NCBI GenBank assembly: GCA_034509735.1
Contig: JACGWO010000002.1
Coordinates: 27,637,636 to 27,701,635 of the forward strand
Source: Sesamum alatum
Taxonomy: Eukaryota > Streptophyta > Magnoliopsida > Lamiales > Pedaliaceae
DNA: 64,000 bases
Direction of reading: 5' to 3'
Shown here in pieces: positions 36,471 to 48,837 of this stretch; position 1 is the stretch's first letter, and each line of letters begins with the position of its first letter. Below the pieces are notes generated by a model. That model worked only from the letters and a program-made list of their open reading frames with translations, was not told where the DNA came from and searched no databases. Both the position numbers and the translations under genes were made by a program.

Positions 36471-36870
36471 ACCTTGTGCCTAGGCACGAGAAAACATATG
36501 CACATACATTAATATGCGCACGCATCAATGAGCTTCAAGCAGATATGAAATTTAGGTAAATTTAGTAAGTAGAATAAGTTAAATTTATTTGTATGTTCAA
36601 TATACGATTTTATACCTATTAATTACTATAACTTAAATTTAAAATTATTTAGTTTTATAGTTTAAATTTGAATAATTTATTTATTTTTTGAGAAATACAC
36701 AAAATATGATTATATAATAACGAAAGGAAAAAACCAAAGAAAATTATGTAATTGTAGGAAATGAAACAAAGTAACTTTTAAATAGAACATAAATTCTATA
36801 AGGAAGAAAAGAACAAAGATCATTTTTAAAAAAATATGAAGTTGATGAATGATATAATAGGTGTGGGGAA

Positions 36871-37561
36871 TGAATGAGATGGATAGTGCAGGAAATTATG
36901 TATTATGAAGTTAAGGCAAGAGTTGGACTCTTTATCTTTAAGACAATTATTGCCCCATTCTGGTGCTCACAGAATCGACAATTTGTCTCCCAAGATACAA
37001 CGACTTTATATCTCAAAGTAGCAGCACTACAAACTTTGAGAAACGGCGAACCAAATGATATTTTGAAACTCTCTTACTAAACTCTATTTGCAGAATGCTT
37101 TTATGCTTACGAATGCTATGAATGAGTTGAATTCGATCATCCACTCTATCATCAATTAATCAAATTAAATGAAATGGGAGGTCAATTTATAGGAGTTGGA
37201 AAGGTGTTTCGAACGGACATGTCCAATCAGAAAAGATGTCTTTGAAAGGTTATGATCTTTCATCCGAATGGACGCATCATTTTACCCAAAGGACATACCA
37301 TTTCACTCCAATGGACGCATCATTTCATCCAAAGGGTTTTACTCAATGGACACATCATTTCAACCAAAGGACACACCCATTAGGTTGACCAGACACGACC
37401 TGATGATGATTGGGGCCCATCAACCATCATCTTCGTGTCACGAGTTGCTATGAGCCGTCACGAGCTGTCATGAGCTATCACGAGCTTGTTATGCATCGCA
37501 CATCGTAACCAATCACTTTTTACGATTTATTCTTTAATTTATGATTCACCATTTTCCAACA
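36871..37561 (-). repeat. 3' LTR of element E
   Basis: About 691 bp, closely similar to 39636-40325. It contains an imperfect tandem series of CACGAGCTGTCATGAG-like units near 37435-37490. Confidence 0.85.
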
Positions 37562-37699
37562 ATCCCCCACATGAATTAAAATTAATGCATATGAGCATGC
37601 AGACACTTAAGAGAGTTTCAACCGAGAAGTCATTGCATCAGGATAGGTAGTTTGTGTCTTTGAACCTTCCTTAGGGGAATACCATCGGGTTTACTTGGC

Positions 37700-39594
37700 T
37701 AATCAGTGAACATGATGTCTTGAACTGTTCAGCTGTTGGTGTAAACCAAGACAATAGTACTCCCACAATTCCTTCTCTAATATCTTTGGTTTCATGGTTG
37801 AGTCCATTTTGGCCCTGGACTCCATCTTGGATTCATAAGTATTTTACATTTGAAGCGGCCCGTCTTCACACTTATATAGGTGATCTCCTATAATGTTCTT
37901 GACTTAGAATAGGAATCATTAAAAGCTTATAGCTTAACCTCTACCCTTTACTGACAACACTTTTTATCATAGGAATGAGAAGGAGTAAAATTCCAAGTGC
38001 TTTCCACAATCTTTAAAACTTAGTTATCTCATTGAACCAAGATCTTGGGATCTCCAGTCAACAAGTTTGGGTTACCGCTATAAAGATTTAATTGTCGGGT
38101 TTTAATCCCATTCCCCTCGACGAACAGTATACTTGATCTCTAGAAAGGCCTTTCATTAATGGATCCGCTAAATTATCCTTTGACTTTATATAGTCAATAG
38201 ATATGATTTCATTAGAGATCAACTGTCTTATATGGTATTATGTCTTCGATGTATATGTCTCGACTTACCATTATACATATTGCTTCGTGCCCTTTCAATA
38301 GTCGAACGACTATCACAATATATCATAATAACAAGCACTTGCTTTTTCCAACAATGAACGTACTCCAAAAAACTACGAAGCCATTCATTTTTTTTCTCCA
38401 GCTTTATCTGAATCTATAAACCCGGATTCCATAATAGAACGAGTGCTTTTCTCTATATACCTTAATCTACCAATCATTCTTGAAAATTCAATTTGACCTC
38501 GTGTTCACCTTGGTTCTTTGCTAAGTGTAGATTTCTATCTACATAAGTCTTAGCAGGTGAATGGTTATGAACATTGAACTTTCTAGTACAATCTCAACAT
38601 GATGAGACTATGATAGGACAAGTCTACAGACGTTTTAGAGATCTTAGTCTCTACCATTACGTCAGCTAAACCTTATGTCTTTCATATCACAATATTTTGC
38701 CAATAATTTCTTGGTAGAGATTGCTTCTCTTTGTCAACATAGCATCTACATATCGATCGACTATGACAAAGGAGCTAGAAGTGCCTTTAACATAGACACA
38801 TCTATCACACTCGTTGACCTTAAAGTCACTTGACAACATTATTTGTCAAATTTTCCATGTCATTTGTTATGAGCTGTTTAAGCCCATACAACAATTTGAT
38901 GAGTCTACAGACCTTCTTTTCTTTGCCAGGAACGACAAACCCTTTAGGTTGTTCCATGTAGATCTCTTTATCTAACTCGCCATTCAAGTAGCTTTTGAAT
39001 TCCTTCCATATCAGAGGTAGCTTTTCAATCATCGTAGCTAACTTGGAAGGATTCATTGAGCCTAATTCCTTCTACATGCAGATCATGCAAGATCATTTGG
39101 AATTCTTGGACTTGGCTCATTATCGTTTTGGAATACACCATTTTGAATTTCAAGAAATTCCCGACTATGAATTTCTTCAAGCCGGCATCCTCCATTTTGT
39201 ATTTCTTTTTCAAGGATTCTCAAAGGGCTTTTGCACTCTTGGTTGAGCTATATACGTTGTACAAAATATCGCTCAACCCATTGAGGATGTAGTTTCTGCA
39301 TAGACAATTCCCATGTCCCCATGTATCAAAAGCAACCCTTTGTTGGGGATCAGTCTCCTCCTTAGAAACAACGGGGGCTTCCTCACTTAAAAACCTAGCT
39401 AGGTTCAACATAGTGAGGTAGAACAACATCTTTCGATGCCATCTCTTAAAGTCGTTACCGGAGAATTTCTTCGGCCTTTCTCCTTGGGCAGCAATCGGTT
39501 GTGGCACATGTGGTTGGACAACCATAGTAATCGGATTCGCAGCAGCAGATCCAGTTGCCATAGCTGGATTAGCAGTAGCAGACTCACTCGCCAT
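37700..39594 (-). pseudogene. Element E gag / RT / RNase H remnant
   Basis: The gag begins at the ATG at 39592-39594 (MASESATANP) with KKFSGNDFKRWHRKMLFYL, typical of a copia gag. It continues, after frame breaks, through AGLKKFIVGNFLKFKM to LPLIWKEFKSYL. There the sequence passes directly (about 38960) into EIYMEQPKGFVVPGKEKKVC and LLYGLKQ, which are reverse transcriptase blocks, with no protease or integrase between. A decayed YVDD box reads RYVDAML near 38755. Near 38150-38300 an RNase H tail has NMYNGKSRHIHRRHN and DNLADPLMKGLS. It is a deletion derivative, dependent on other elements if it ever moved. A canonical initiator-tRNA primer site is not visible beside the 5' LTR; the leader is only ~41 bp. 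Confidence 0.75.
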
Positions 39595-39635
39595 AATACA
39601 CAATGACAAATAATTATCTTAAACTCGTAGAAAAA

Positions 39636-40325
39636 TGAATGAGATGGATAGTGAGGGAAATTGTGTATTACGAAGTCGAAGCAAGAGTTAGACTCTTTAT
39701 CTTTAAGACAATTATTGCCCCGCTCTGGTGCTTACGGAATTGACAATTTATCTCCCAAGGTACAACGACCTTATATCTCAATGTAGCAGCATTACAAACT
39801 TTGAGAAACGGCGAACCAAATGATATTTTGAAACTCTCTTACTAAACTCCATTTGCAGAATGCTTTATACTTACGAATGCTATGAATGAGTTGAATTCTA
39901 TCATCCACTCTATCATCAATGAATCAAATGAAATTAAATGGGAGGCCTATTTATAGGAGTTGGAAAGGTGTTTCGAACGGACATGTCTAATAAAAAAAGA
40001 TGCCTTTGAAAGGTTATGACCTTTCATCCGAATGGACGCATCATTTCATCCAAAGGACATACCATTTCACTCCAATGGACGCATCATTTCATCTAAAGGG
40101 TTTCACCCAATGGACACATCATTTCAACCAAAGGACACACCCATTAGGTTGACCAGACACGACCGGATGATGATTGAAGCCCATCAACCATCATCTTCGT
40201 GTCACGAGCTGCCATGAGCCGTCACGAGCTGTCATGAGTTATCACGAGCTTGTTATCCGTCGCACATCGTAACCAATCACTTGTTACGATTTATTCTTTA
40301 ATTTATCATTCACCATTTTCTAACA
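39636..40325 (-). repeat. 5' LTR of element E
   Basis: About 690 bp, the partner of 36871-37561. Adjacent internal sequence on the minus strand is TTTTTCTACGAGTTTAAG, not the usual primer-binding site. Confidence 0.85.
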
Positions 40326-40485
40326 ATATGAAGCTTGTAAATGTTGATTTTAGTTTAAGAGAGTGAATTTTCTAGTTAAATCTTGTGGCTTTTATTTAAT
40401 TTCTAAAATGAAACAGGTAACTAAGTCAAAAACAAATTTTAGCTATCAAAGTTAATTAGCATGAGTCCGGGTATAGATATAGATA

Positions 40486-43400
40486 GGGAGAATTACACTT
40501 TTGGTCCCTCTATAATACCGCTAAAATAGTTTTGCTCCCCTTTTGTCATTCGCGAGTTATACTTTTGGTCCCAATTAGACATATTTTTGGACACTTATGG
40601 TCCTACTGCCAACTCTCCGTTAAGAGTTAATGGAAAATGTACGTGCTGAGCATGTAAGGCTGATTTTGGGGGAAAATTTGTTGCATTTCGGCGCCTAAAT
40701 TGGTTGGCCTTGATTATAAAGCTGAAGGACAAGCGGATCCGCCCGGGAAGGCGAGCGGAAGCGAGAAACCGAGAAATAGTGCACAAATTTAAATCTAATT
40801 TAAATATGCGAATCCCAAGGGGTGTACCCTTGGGTGCTCAACCGGGCGTTCGATGTAGGATGTGTAAATATTAGAAATATATATATTTATACACATAGGG
40901 CATAGATGTATATTAAATCAATCAAAGTGTAATAAACCGTTACCTTTGATTATTTAGCGTATGCTCCCGGCTACTTGCGTTGTTCCTTCTCCGGAATGCT
41001 CACGAAATCCAAACGTATGGATTCTCCAAAGGTGATCCACACCACACCGGAAGAAACACACGTTCTTCTTGCTAGAAAAGAACGGGTTTAGGAAGGAATC
41101 GGTTTAAGAGAAGAACACTATGAATTAGTGTTCTCTTAAACTTACTTTGTTCTTCTTCTTGATTCAAAATCAAGTGAAGAACACAAGTGTAAGAGAGGGA
41201 GAGAGCACGAAAATTGAGAGAGAGGAGAGGATTTTTGTCTTCTCTTTTTCCTAGAAAAAGATGAATAATGAATCACTTTTGCTTGGTGTTGTATATTCTA
41301 ATATACATACATAATTAATGTGATTATTAGAATGTGTCTAGGTTCATCCAAGGATGTCTAGATTCATTCCAATCAATCACCATCAATTCTTCAATCAAGC
41401 CTACCAAAATTTATGGTATGATCAAATCATACCAAAAGGGAAGGGCTTGATTGGAGTTGATTTGTCTCTTTCCAAAAGAGATAAGTCAACATACCACCTA
41501 GCATGAAACATGGCTGATTTTGCTTCCTCCAAGGGAGCATGTCGGCCATGTTTAATTAAGGGAAGAAGTCCAACTTCTTCCTATTCCAAAATAGGAATTA
41601 TTTCTCCTCTCGGGTATAATTTAACGGACCGGGTTTTATCGTAATCCAATTACGACGAATCCAACATTAAATCTAATTTAATGTCCATTTAAATTATTCC
41701 TGTTGATCTTTTAATCAAATTAAAAGATCCAACGTCTCAACGTCTCAACTTTCCATATTTAATCGAAAATCCAATTTACCGATTAAATGAAAGCCCGATA
41801 AAATATCGGCCCGTCCATCCAATGGACTTTCCCTTAAGTAATCCAATTACTTATTTTATCCTTCGAGATTGACTCCAAGTCGATCTCTCAACCTCCTCGG
41901 TGATTTGTGTGTGACCCTTTAGGTTCACCCTCAGCTAAACTTGGGCCCGCGTCCCACAATGGCCCGTTACCATGGGTGGCCATCTAGCAACGGTCCCATG
42001 GCACTAGAGACTAGGTGAATTGGCGTGAACATTTAGGCGCCGATTCCGTACGGGTACGATCCTTCCGTCTACCGTCTCCCGGCCTTAGTCTAGGGTATGG
42101 AATTGGGCGTCGGTTCCCATCCTTGACTAGGCATCTATGCTTAATACTCGAGACCACGTATGCTTCATTGCGTCGACACAAGAAACCATTCCCTGTTCGA
42201 CCAACCACTGTGGCCACAGCTTCAAACAGCATGAACGTATCTCCGAGTGCATAGGAGATACCTCTGTCACATACTGACAGGGGACGGATCCTCTTCTTGG
42301 AATCCACCGTCCTCGCTACACATTCCGACTGCACTGGACAAGGCTTATGATAATCATCTTACAGAATGATTACCTCTCGCCAGATCCAAGATACAGCCAT
42401 CCTGTGCACGCGACTGCCATGATCCCTCAAGTCTGAGTATTACTCCCGTACTATCGGAACCGGGGAAAACCAATCATACCGACCAAGCGTCCAAGGCTTC
42501 CATATGATGATCCCCGCGAGTCAGTCCAGTCGGCTCGACCCCAGTCGACCAACCCATCAAGATCGTGTAGGCGTCCCACGCCTGTCGCCGATTAAACACG
42601 GCACTCATTCAATGAACATGACTCTTGACGCAAGTCTCAATAGGACTCTCGATGCCCTGTCTCGAGGTCCTCGACTTGGAATGTTTCAGACCCAACTCTT
42701 AATCAGTTGGTTTCATGACCACCATCCAATGCGTGGCCCAACTGCACGAGTTGTTATCCATGGTCTGTGGGCTTTGTTGTGATATAAGTTAAACACCATT
42801 TTAACAAATGTAAGATGAGCGCAACAAAGAAGGTACCATTGGTGACGAATACTCATCTTATTCATCACATAATAATATTACATTTACATCAAGTTGTCAG
42901 ATAGGTTACAAATCGCCAAACCTATTGGCTTTCTGGTCACCTATTCTAACAAAAGCCATTTTGTCACCAAATCCTCTATAAAAAAATTACAACCCCATCC
43001 CTATTTCACTTTCATAATTGACCGAAATTTTGTTGTTCAATAACTTCAAAATCAAATTTCTAGCCATGAGTAGAAGTTATTTAAATACTAATTTTTTACT
43101 GATTTTTAGCCATGAGTAGAAGTTAATTTATTTAAAGAAAAAACAAAAAACACAGTAAAACCAACAAACAATATTAGAAATCATAACTTCACAACCATCC
43201 CACAACATCAAATTACTAGTACAGAAAATCAACAACATTACATTATCATCATCCACAATAGTTTACAGAAAATGAAACTCACAAAAATAAACATTACACT
43301 ATATTATCAAATCGGCCAAATCAGTATTTGAATAACTTTTACTCATGGCTAGAAATCTGATTTTGAAGTTATTGAACAACAAAATTTCAATCAAATTATG

Positions 43401-43656
43401 AAAGTGAGAATAGGGATGGGGTTGTAATTTCAATCACAAAATGGCTTTATAGTTAAGTCAACCAATTTAGGCACCAAAATGCAACAAACTTTCCCCCAAA
43501 ATCAGCCTCACATGCACAACACATGCGTTTTCTATTAACTCTTAATGGAGAGTTGACGGTAGGACCAAACGTGTTAAAAAATGTATAACTCACGAATGAA
43601 GGGGGACCAAAACTGTTTTAGTGGTATTATGGAGGGACCAAAAGTGTAATTCTCCC
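40486..43656. mobile_element. Mutator-like fold-back interrupted by a solo LTR
   Basis: The termini are perfect inverses: GGGAGAATTACACTTTTGG at 40486 and CCAAAAGTGTAATTCTCCC ending at 43656. Identical GATATAGATA stands outside at 40476-40485 and 43657-43666, a 9-10 bp target duplication. The empty element would be about 937 bp and matches 18864-19825. The stretch 40326-40475 before it holds nothing recognised. Confidence 0.8.
40723..42951 (-). repeat. Solo copia LTR (type C)
   Basis: On the minus strand it starts TGTTAGAATAGGTGACC and ends in GTCCTTCA. It is flanked by the 5-bp duplication AAAGC at 40718-40722 and 42952-42956, and the surrounding fold-back sequence continues across. No internal region remains, which is the product expected from recombination between two LTRs. 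Confidence 0.85.
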
Positions 43657-43666
43657 GATATAGATA

Positions 43667-44883
43667 TAAACACAAATTAAAATTTAATTTAAAATTGAGC
43701 CATATATGATATATACATACCCGATAATGTGTAACATTAAAGTGATATAAAAACGTTAGGTTAAATACAATCACCACCCCACATCAACTACCCACCTAAA
43801 GTATTAAAACCTTAAAAAAAAATCCTGACCTTTTAACTCCTTTAATATTGAAGTTTAAAAAGTCCAGTTTACCCTTACTAAAAATTGCTTTCTAATACAA
43901 ATTAAATGGATTTCTAAAATACTAAAACCACCTTTTGTTGAAACTCTGTCTAATTCTAGTTTCACTTGTTCATCGACCTCTTTTTTTCGTAATCCTAAAT
44001 ACTTGGAGCTCATTTGATTTTAGTTTCGCTTGTTTATCAAACAAAATTAAACATAAATTTATATATATACATATATATTTATATATTTACTTAAACAAAC
44101 ATTAAACTAATAAAACCGAAGGGCTCATGAACTAATACGAAAATATACAATTAATATATATGGTAAATATACAAATGTGGTAATTATATGCATTTATAAT
44201 CATTGAATGGATCTTTTAGAGCAACGAGGTAATGCCTAAATATATAAGTTTCCAGTAAATATGGTTTGAGTTAGTATTGTTGAAATACTTTCTGAGGATA
44301 TAAGAGGTATGGGTGGATTTAGTTGAATGGTAGTATTCTGCTCTGTTTTTAATTGAACCTGTATTGACTTTTTATATGCACTTGTGTGGCAATTTTCTGA
44401 CTGTAAAAGAAGCCCTACACTATGTTTCCTTCTATTTCTATTTTAGTATAATCAAATTTACCTATTCTTTTAGTCGGATTTCATCTGGGTGTACTTGTAA
44501 TCCATTTGTCTCTGGCAGTGCCTATGCCACCTTTCCTTGTTGCAACTGATCAATTTTTATTTTTTGCATTCACAGCTCTTCTCTTCAGTTGTTCCTGTTG
44601 TAGATGGAAGTTTGCGTTCCTTGTAATACATCTGCTTGTCTAGGTATAAGTAGCAGTCAGCAGTGGGTCTTCACGTATCTCTATTGTAGACTTAGTGCTT
44701 CTTACATGTGTAGTAGTGACATGTATTTTTATTGTTTTAGTTAGATAAATGTATACTTGTTAATGAACTATTTTCAATCTCTTGCTGAACTAGTTATTAA
44801 TCTTTATGCTCTGTGAAACTTTTCTTTCTATTGTGATTGCAGTTTCTGGGTTCATGATTAATATAAATTATTTTTTTTTTTAG
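43667..44883. other. AT-rich sequence, no gene recognised
   Basis: It includes a fold-back-like phrase at 43750-43870 and, from about 44340, T-rich, intron-like sequence leading to the exon at 44884. Confidence 0.4.
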
Positions 44884-44983
44884 TGAGGAGGATGAAAGCG
44901 ATGACGATGGCGGTGATGAAGAGGCACTTTTGGCTTAACTTGAACGTCTAAGTAAAGAAAAGGTTGAGCAAAAAGGAAGAGAA
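44884..44983 (+). pseudogene. Exon resembling spliceosome protein Cwc15 (acidic/coiled segment)
   Basis: Between TTTTTAG and GTAAGT the reading frame gives EEDESDDDGGDEEALLA, a stop (TAA at 44936-44938), then LERLSKEKVEQKGRE. The acidic run followed by ALLAELER.KKE matches the pattern of the central-to-C-terminal part of plant Cwc15 proteins, components of the Prp19-associated spliceosome complex. The stop falls where a Glu codon is expected (GAA to TAA). Other exons of the gene were not found upstream or downstream, so this is probably a captured or decayed gene fragment. Identification rests on one 33-codon exon of low complexity. Confidence 0.4.
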
Positions 44984-46896
44984 GTAAGTCGTGCGCCATG
45001 TGGTTTTTCATAGTTGTTTCTCTTTCTAGTCCCAATTGGTTCATGCATCTGTACAACATATCAAATTAATCATTATATATCATGCAATTGCTCCCTTGGA
45101 AGATGCTTCATCATCTACTGTCTTTTGGATTTTATCCGGTAGCAACTGTGTAAGTGCAAATAACCCTGTTAAGTATAACATTAGTGTGGCGATCATTTTT
45201 CTCTCTTGCATCATGAATGAGAAAAAGATAGGGGACTTTGGTTTCTGCATGAAAAATTCTAGGACTTGATTTGGAAGAATTGATTTTATAGATATGGCTT
45301 AGTTTAGGTGTTTGTTCAATCTTTCAATAGTTGATTCTATAGAAATGCATTTCTGTCTCTCATACTCTCGAGGATTAACTCTTTGGTTTTATCATAAAGC
45401 TATAACAAAGACCTTATTATCTAAAAAATTATAAGCATTTCTGTTTCTCATGCTCTCGAGGATTAACTCTTTGATTTTATCATAAAGCTATAACACAAAT
45501 CAACTGGTTTCATTATGTGTGCTAATGTAGAGGGATAAGTCTATGCGCTGGAAATATGTTGCTTAATTTCCTAATAGTTAAGGTAAGCTTTACAACAGTG
45601 ACAGTAGTATGATATTTTATTCTTTAACCTTTTATGTTTCTCTTAGATTTTTGTGCTCTAGAATCTTCCTTTATATTACACTTTTGTGGTTAGAATGTTA
45701 TAAACCATATAAAGAAGCAGAATTGTTAGTCATTGATTAGAGATGGATGGTTGGATAATTAAATATTATCTCAATAAGTCAAGGAAACATTAAGCTTTAT
45801 AAACCGTGCATTTTCCTTTAGAGCTTGTTGTTGGTTGTGAATTGCTTGCCTCTCTGCCCTCTAAGGTAAATTTTGCTCCTACTTTCGGTTTTTATGTCCT
45901 TTGGTGACATGACTAACTACTAATGTAGTTTTTTCATAAATGTTGTTGTTTGGTTTGTATGTGTTCTACTTATTTGCCTATTGTAGCTTGATATAATGCA
46001 TTCCCCTTTTCCCCTAGAAAGGTCTCCACTTCTATGTCTACTTAATACCCATTGTTATTTAAGTTTATGCCTTCCTACAACTCTGATGAGACTAATAGAG
46101 AGATAGGACGCAGTAAACTAATACTACTATTCCATTTTATCTTGGCATTTACTCCCCTAATGGTATGTCGCACATGGTTGTTTTCATTTTTAATTGTGTT
46201 TTGGATGAGTACTTTTGGGACATTATGTCAGGAGAAATCTTTTCCTTCCCATGCTTTTTCTTGTTTTTCTATACAGAAAATAGAAATTCTGCAGAAATTC
46301 AATTTTTCTGCTGTAGAATAGAAAACTGCAGCAGAAAAACAGAATTTTCTATAATTTATTGGAAGTTTGTCAATCTAAGAAGTTCCTTATATGTCTCTTT
46401 CGATTCACCTTGCAACTTCGTATACTTTTGTTTGTACTTTTATTTATTTTGATTTTATGGTTATAATATTTTAGGTGATGGAGATTTGAACAAGCTGAGA
46501 AACTACTTTTTTGTCAAATGCATGTATTGGGCAATGGATTCTAGTATATACACAACTCATAACTCTTTTGATTGGCTAATGACTGTGTAATTTGTATATA
46601 TTGGAATTAGGAGATTCTACTTTATATCAACTTATTAGACCCTTAGTATGCTTAGTGATATATAAGCAGGTTGACTAATTATGTTATTTAATGTTGCTAG
46701 AAATATTAGTTGTATACCATGTGCAAGTTATCTTATTATATTTCTTTAATTAGTTAATTATATGCAAAATTTGTTCTAATTTAATTTTGTTTTTAGATAT
46801 ATTGATAATTTAAGAATACGTTCAATTATTAATTTAAGTATAATTATAAAAAATAAAAATAATAAGTATTGTAAACAACATCAAAATAAATTTTAT
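44984..46896. other. AT-rich, intron-like sequence
   Basis: No coding region recognised. A tandem duplication of about 80 bp occurs at 45344-45416 and 45430-45500 (shared CTCTCGAGGATTAACTCTTTG). Confidence 0.5.
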
Positions 46897-46973
46897 AGGA
46901 AATGCATTATCAAATTTTAGTTTTTTTTCTACAACAAATTGTCGAAGTAAAAGTTAATGCAAGATGTAATTAC
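46897..46973. repeat. Left flank of element B (original copy)
   Basis: 77 bp from AGGAAATGCATTATC to ATTAC, repeated at 52245-52321 inside element B. Confidence 0.9.
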
Positions 46974-48664
46974 TGAAAGATTGTGGATCGTCCCGGGAAA
47001 ATAGCGCGAATGCGGAAGCGCGGTATAAAAATAAAATTGCGGAATTAAAACATGCTTTAATAGAAATTAAAGAACACGCTCAAGGGGTGTGCCCTTGAGA
47101 TTCCCGGGTGTTTGGTGTATCTCATGACATAAACAACATACAATAATCATGGAGGCCATAGGATTGAAAATAAAGAGGGACGAAAATCTTAAAACGAGAC
47201 CTACTCGTTGTCGTTTTTGTCTTCAACGGCTACTCGCGTTGTTCCCCGTTTTGCACCAAGACCTCGTCCTTGCGATCCTCCAAATCATGATACACGATCC
47301 ACCCACGTATTCTTGCACGTCGTGCTAGCAACGAGCAAGTATTAATTTGGAGAGGATAGATCAACCACGCGTTATGAATTAGTTCAATTGTTCCAAGAAT
47401 AAAAGAACAAGAAAAATAATATTTTCTTGGTGAAAGAGAGAGAGGGACGGATGAGAGAGGAGAGGAGAGAGTGTGTGTTGTGTGTGTGTTTTCAAGAATC
47501 ATCATCCTCCAATTGTAGGAGTCTAGGGGTTTATATAGAGGAGGAGTTTAATCCTCTTCAAACTCCAACTCTAAGAACTCTATTTTGACTAGGATTTTGA
47601 CCTAGTCAAAGTCCTAGTCAAAGTAGCATTTGACCAAGTCAAATCAATCCTAGCCATCCATCTCAACTGTTGATTTAATTTAATGGAATATTTAAAACCT
47701 ATTTAAATATCCCAAGAGGCCAAATAAATATAAATATTTATTTTAAACCCATTAAATAAATTCCCTTAGACTAATTTATTAATGTAATTCCTTTTATCAA
47801 ATAGAAGGAATTAATTCTCCAAGAAAATAAAGGACGCGATTAAATCCAATTTAATCATTCCTATTCTCCAATATTTAATTCTAAATTAAATACTAAATGT
47901 GTGTGTGGATAGTGTGTGACTCTTTAGGTTCATCTTTCAGTTACTGTGGCCACAGATTTTAGGGACAAGACACAGAGCATACGTGAGACTCAACTGTCAA
48001 TGCCTTTTGACAGGAGACAGATCATTTTTTGGAAACTACTGTCACTCTGTATACCAGAGCTGCACTAGACATGGCTTATGACTACTCAAGTGCTTATTGG
48101 CAATCTCTCACCAATCTAAGATACAGACCTGCATACAGGTAAACTCAGCAGTTCCTCAAGTCAAAGGACTTGACCTGTACCGTTGGAACCGGGAACACAA
48201 GTCATACCTTGCTGACTATACTCAAGGTCCTCCGTAATACGGTTCCCGCGAGTCACCTCAGTCAGCTGCTTCCTAGCAGGCTAACCCACTAACACTGCTT
48301 AGACAACCTTCGTCACCCGTCGATGAAACACGACAGCAGATGCTTAGTGCAAGTCTCAAAGGGAATCTCGATACCCATTTTCGAGATTCCTTGACTTGGA
48401 GATTTCCGGATTGATTCGGCAAGACTGATTTCATGGACCTACCTCCAAGCGTAGTCCCAGTCCCTGAAATAGATTCTCAGTCCGTAAGTTTTGTTTGCGT
48501 AGCGAACAGATATGTAAAAACAAGTAGAAGTGAACGCAAACAAAGTAATGCCATATGAATTTCACTTTTTTATTCATAAATGTTTTATCAAAACACACTG
48601 AAATTGTCTAGATATAGGTTACATTTTCCTGCCAAGATTGGCTACATGGTCACCTATTCTAACA
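46974..48664 (-). repeat. B 3' LTR, internally deleted
   Basis: 1691 bp. Compared with 52322-54260 it lacks about 250 bp after 47940 (the segment with the CTAGCAACGGTCCCATGG block), while keeping TTACTGTGGCCACAG, which the other LTR lacks. Confidence 0.85.
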
Positions 48665-48837
48665 ATCGCCCACTTAACCTTTAAAGCCAATCGCCCATAT
48701 GTCCAATCCCCATCTTCTCAAGATATTGCATATGAGCGCTCTGCGACATAGGCTTTGTCAACGGATCTGGAGTTGTCTACTGAGTTGACTCGGTCCATCC
48801 GAATGTCACCTCTTCCTACCATTTCTCTAAGAAGATG

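Larger units (their letters stand above)
36871..40325 (-). mobile_element. Ty1/copia retrotransposon E, internally deleted
   Basis: Direct repeats of about 690 bp at 36871-37561 and 39636-40325 are the LTRs. On the minus strand they start TGTTGGAAAATGG and end CTCATTCA. A purine-rich tract (GTGGGGGAT) abuts the 3' LTR. The internal 2.07 kb has gag, a short reverse transcriptase piece and an RNase H tail, with protease, integrase and most of the reverse transcriptase missing. The 5-bp sequences outside (GGGAA left, ATATG right) do not match, so ends may have been rearranged. Confidence 0.8.

Noticed and set aside
37420..37500. Possible CRISPR-like repeat series (CACGAGCTGTCATGAG units)
   Set aside because: Units are adjacent and imperfect with no unique spacers, and lie in an LTR of a plant retrotransposon.
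42011..42334. Open frame of about 107 codons in the solo LTR (and its counterpart at 62837-63169)
   Set aside because: Both lie in LTR sequence shared by the C family. The similarity reflects LTR conservation, and no copia LTR protein of this kind is known to me.
46052..46452. Overlapping open frames of 89-95 codons in AT-rich DNA
   Set aside because: Phe/Ser/Ile-rich low-complexity translations with no motif, domain or splice context; likely chance.
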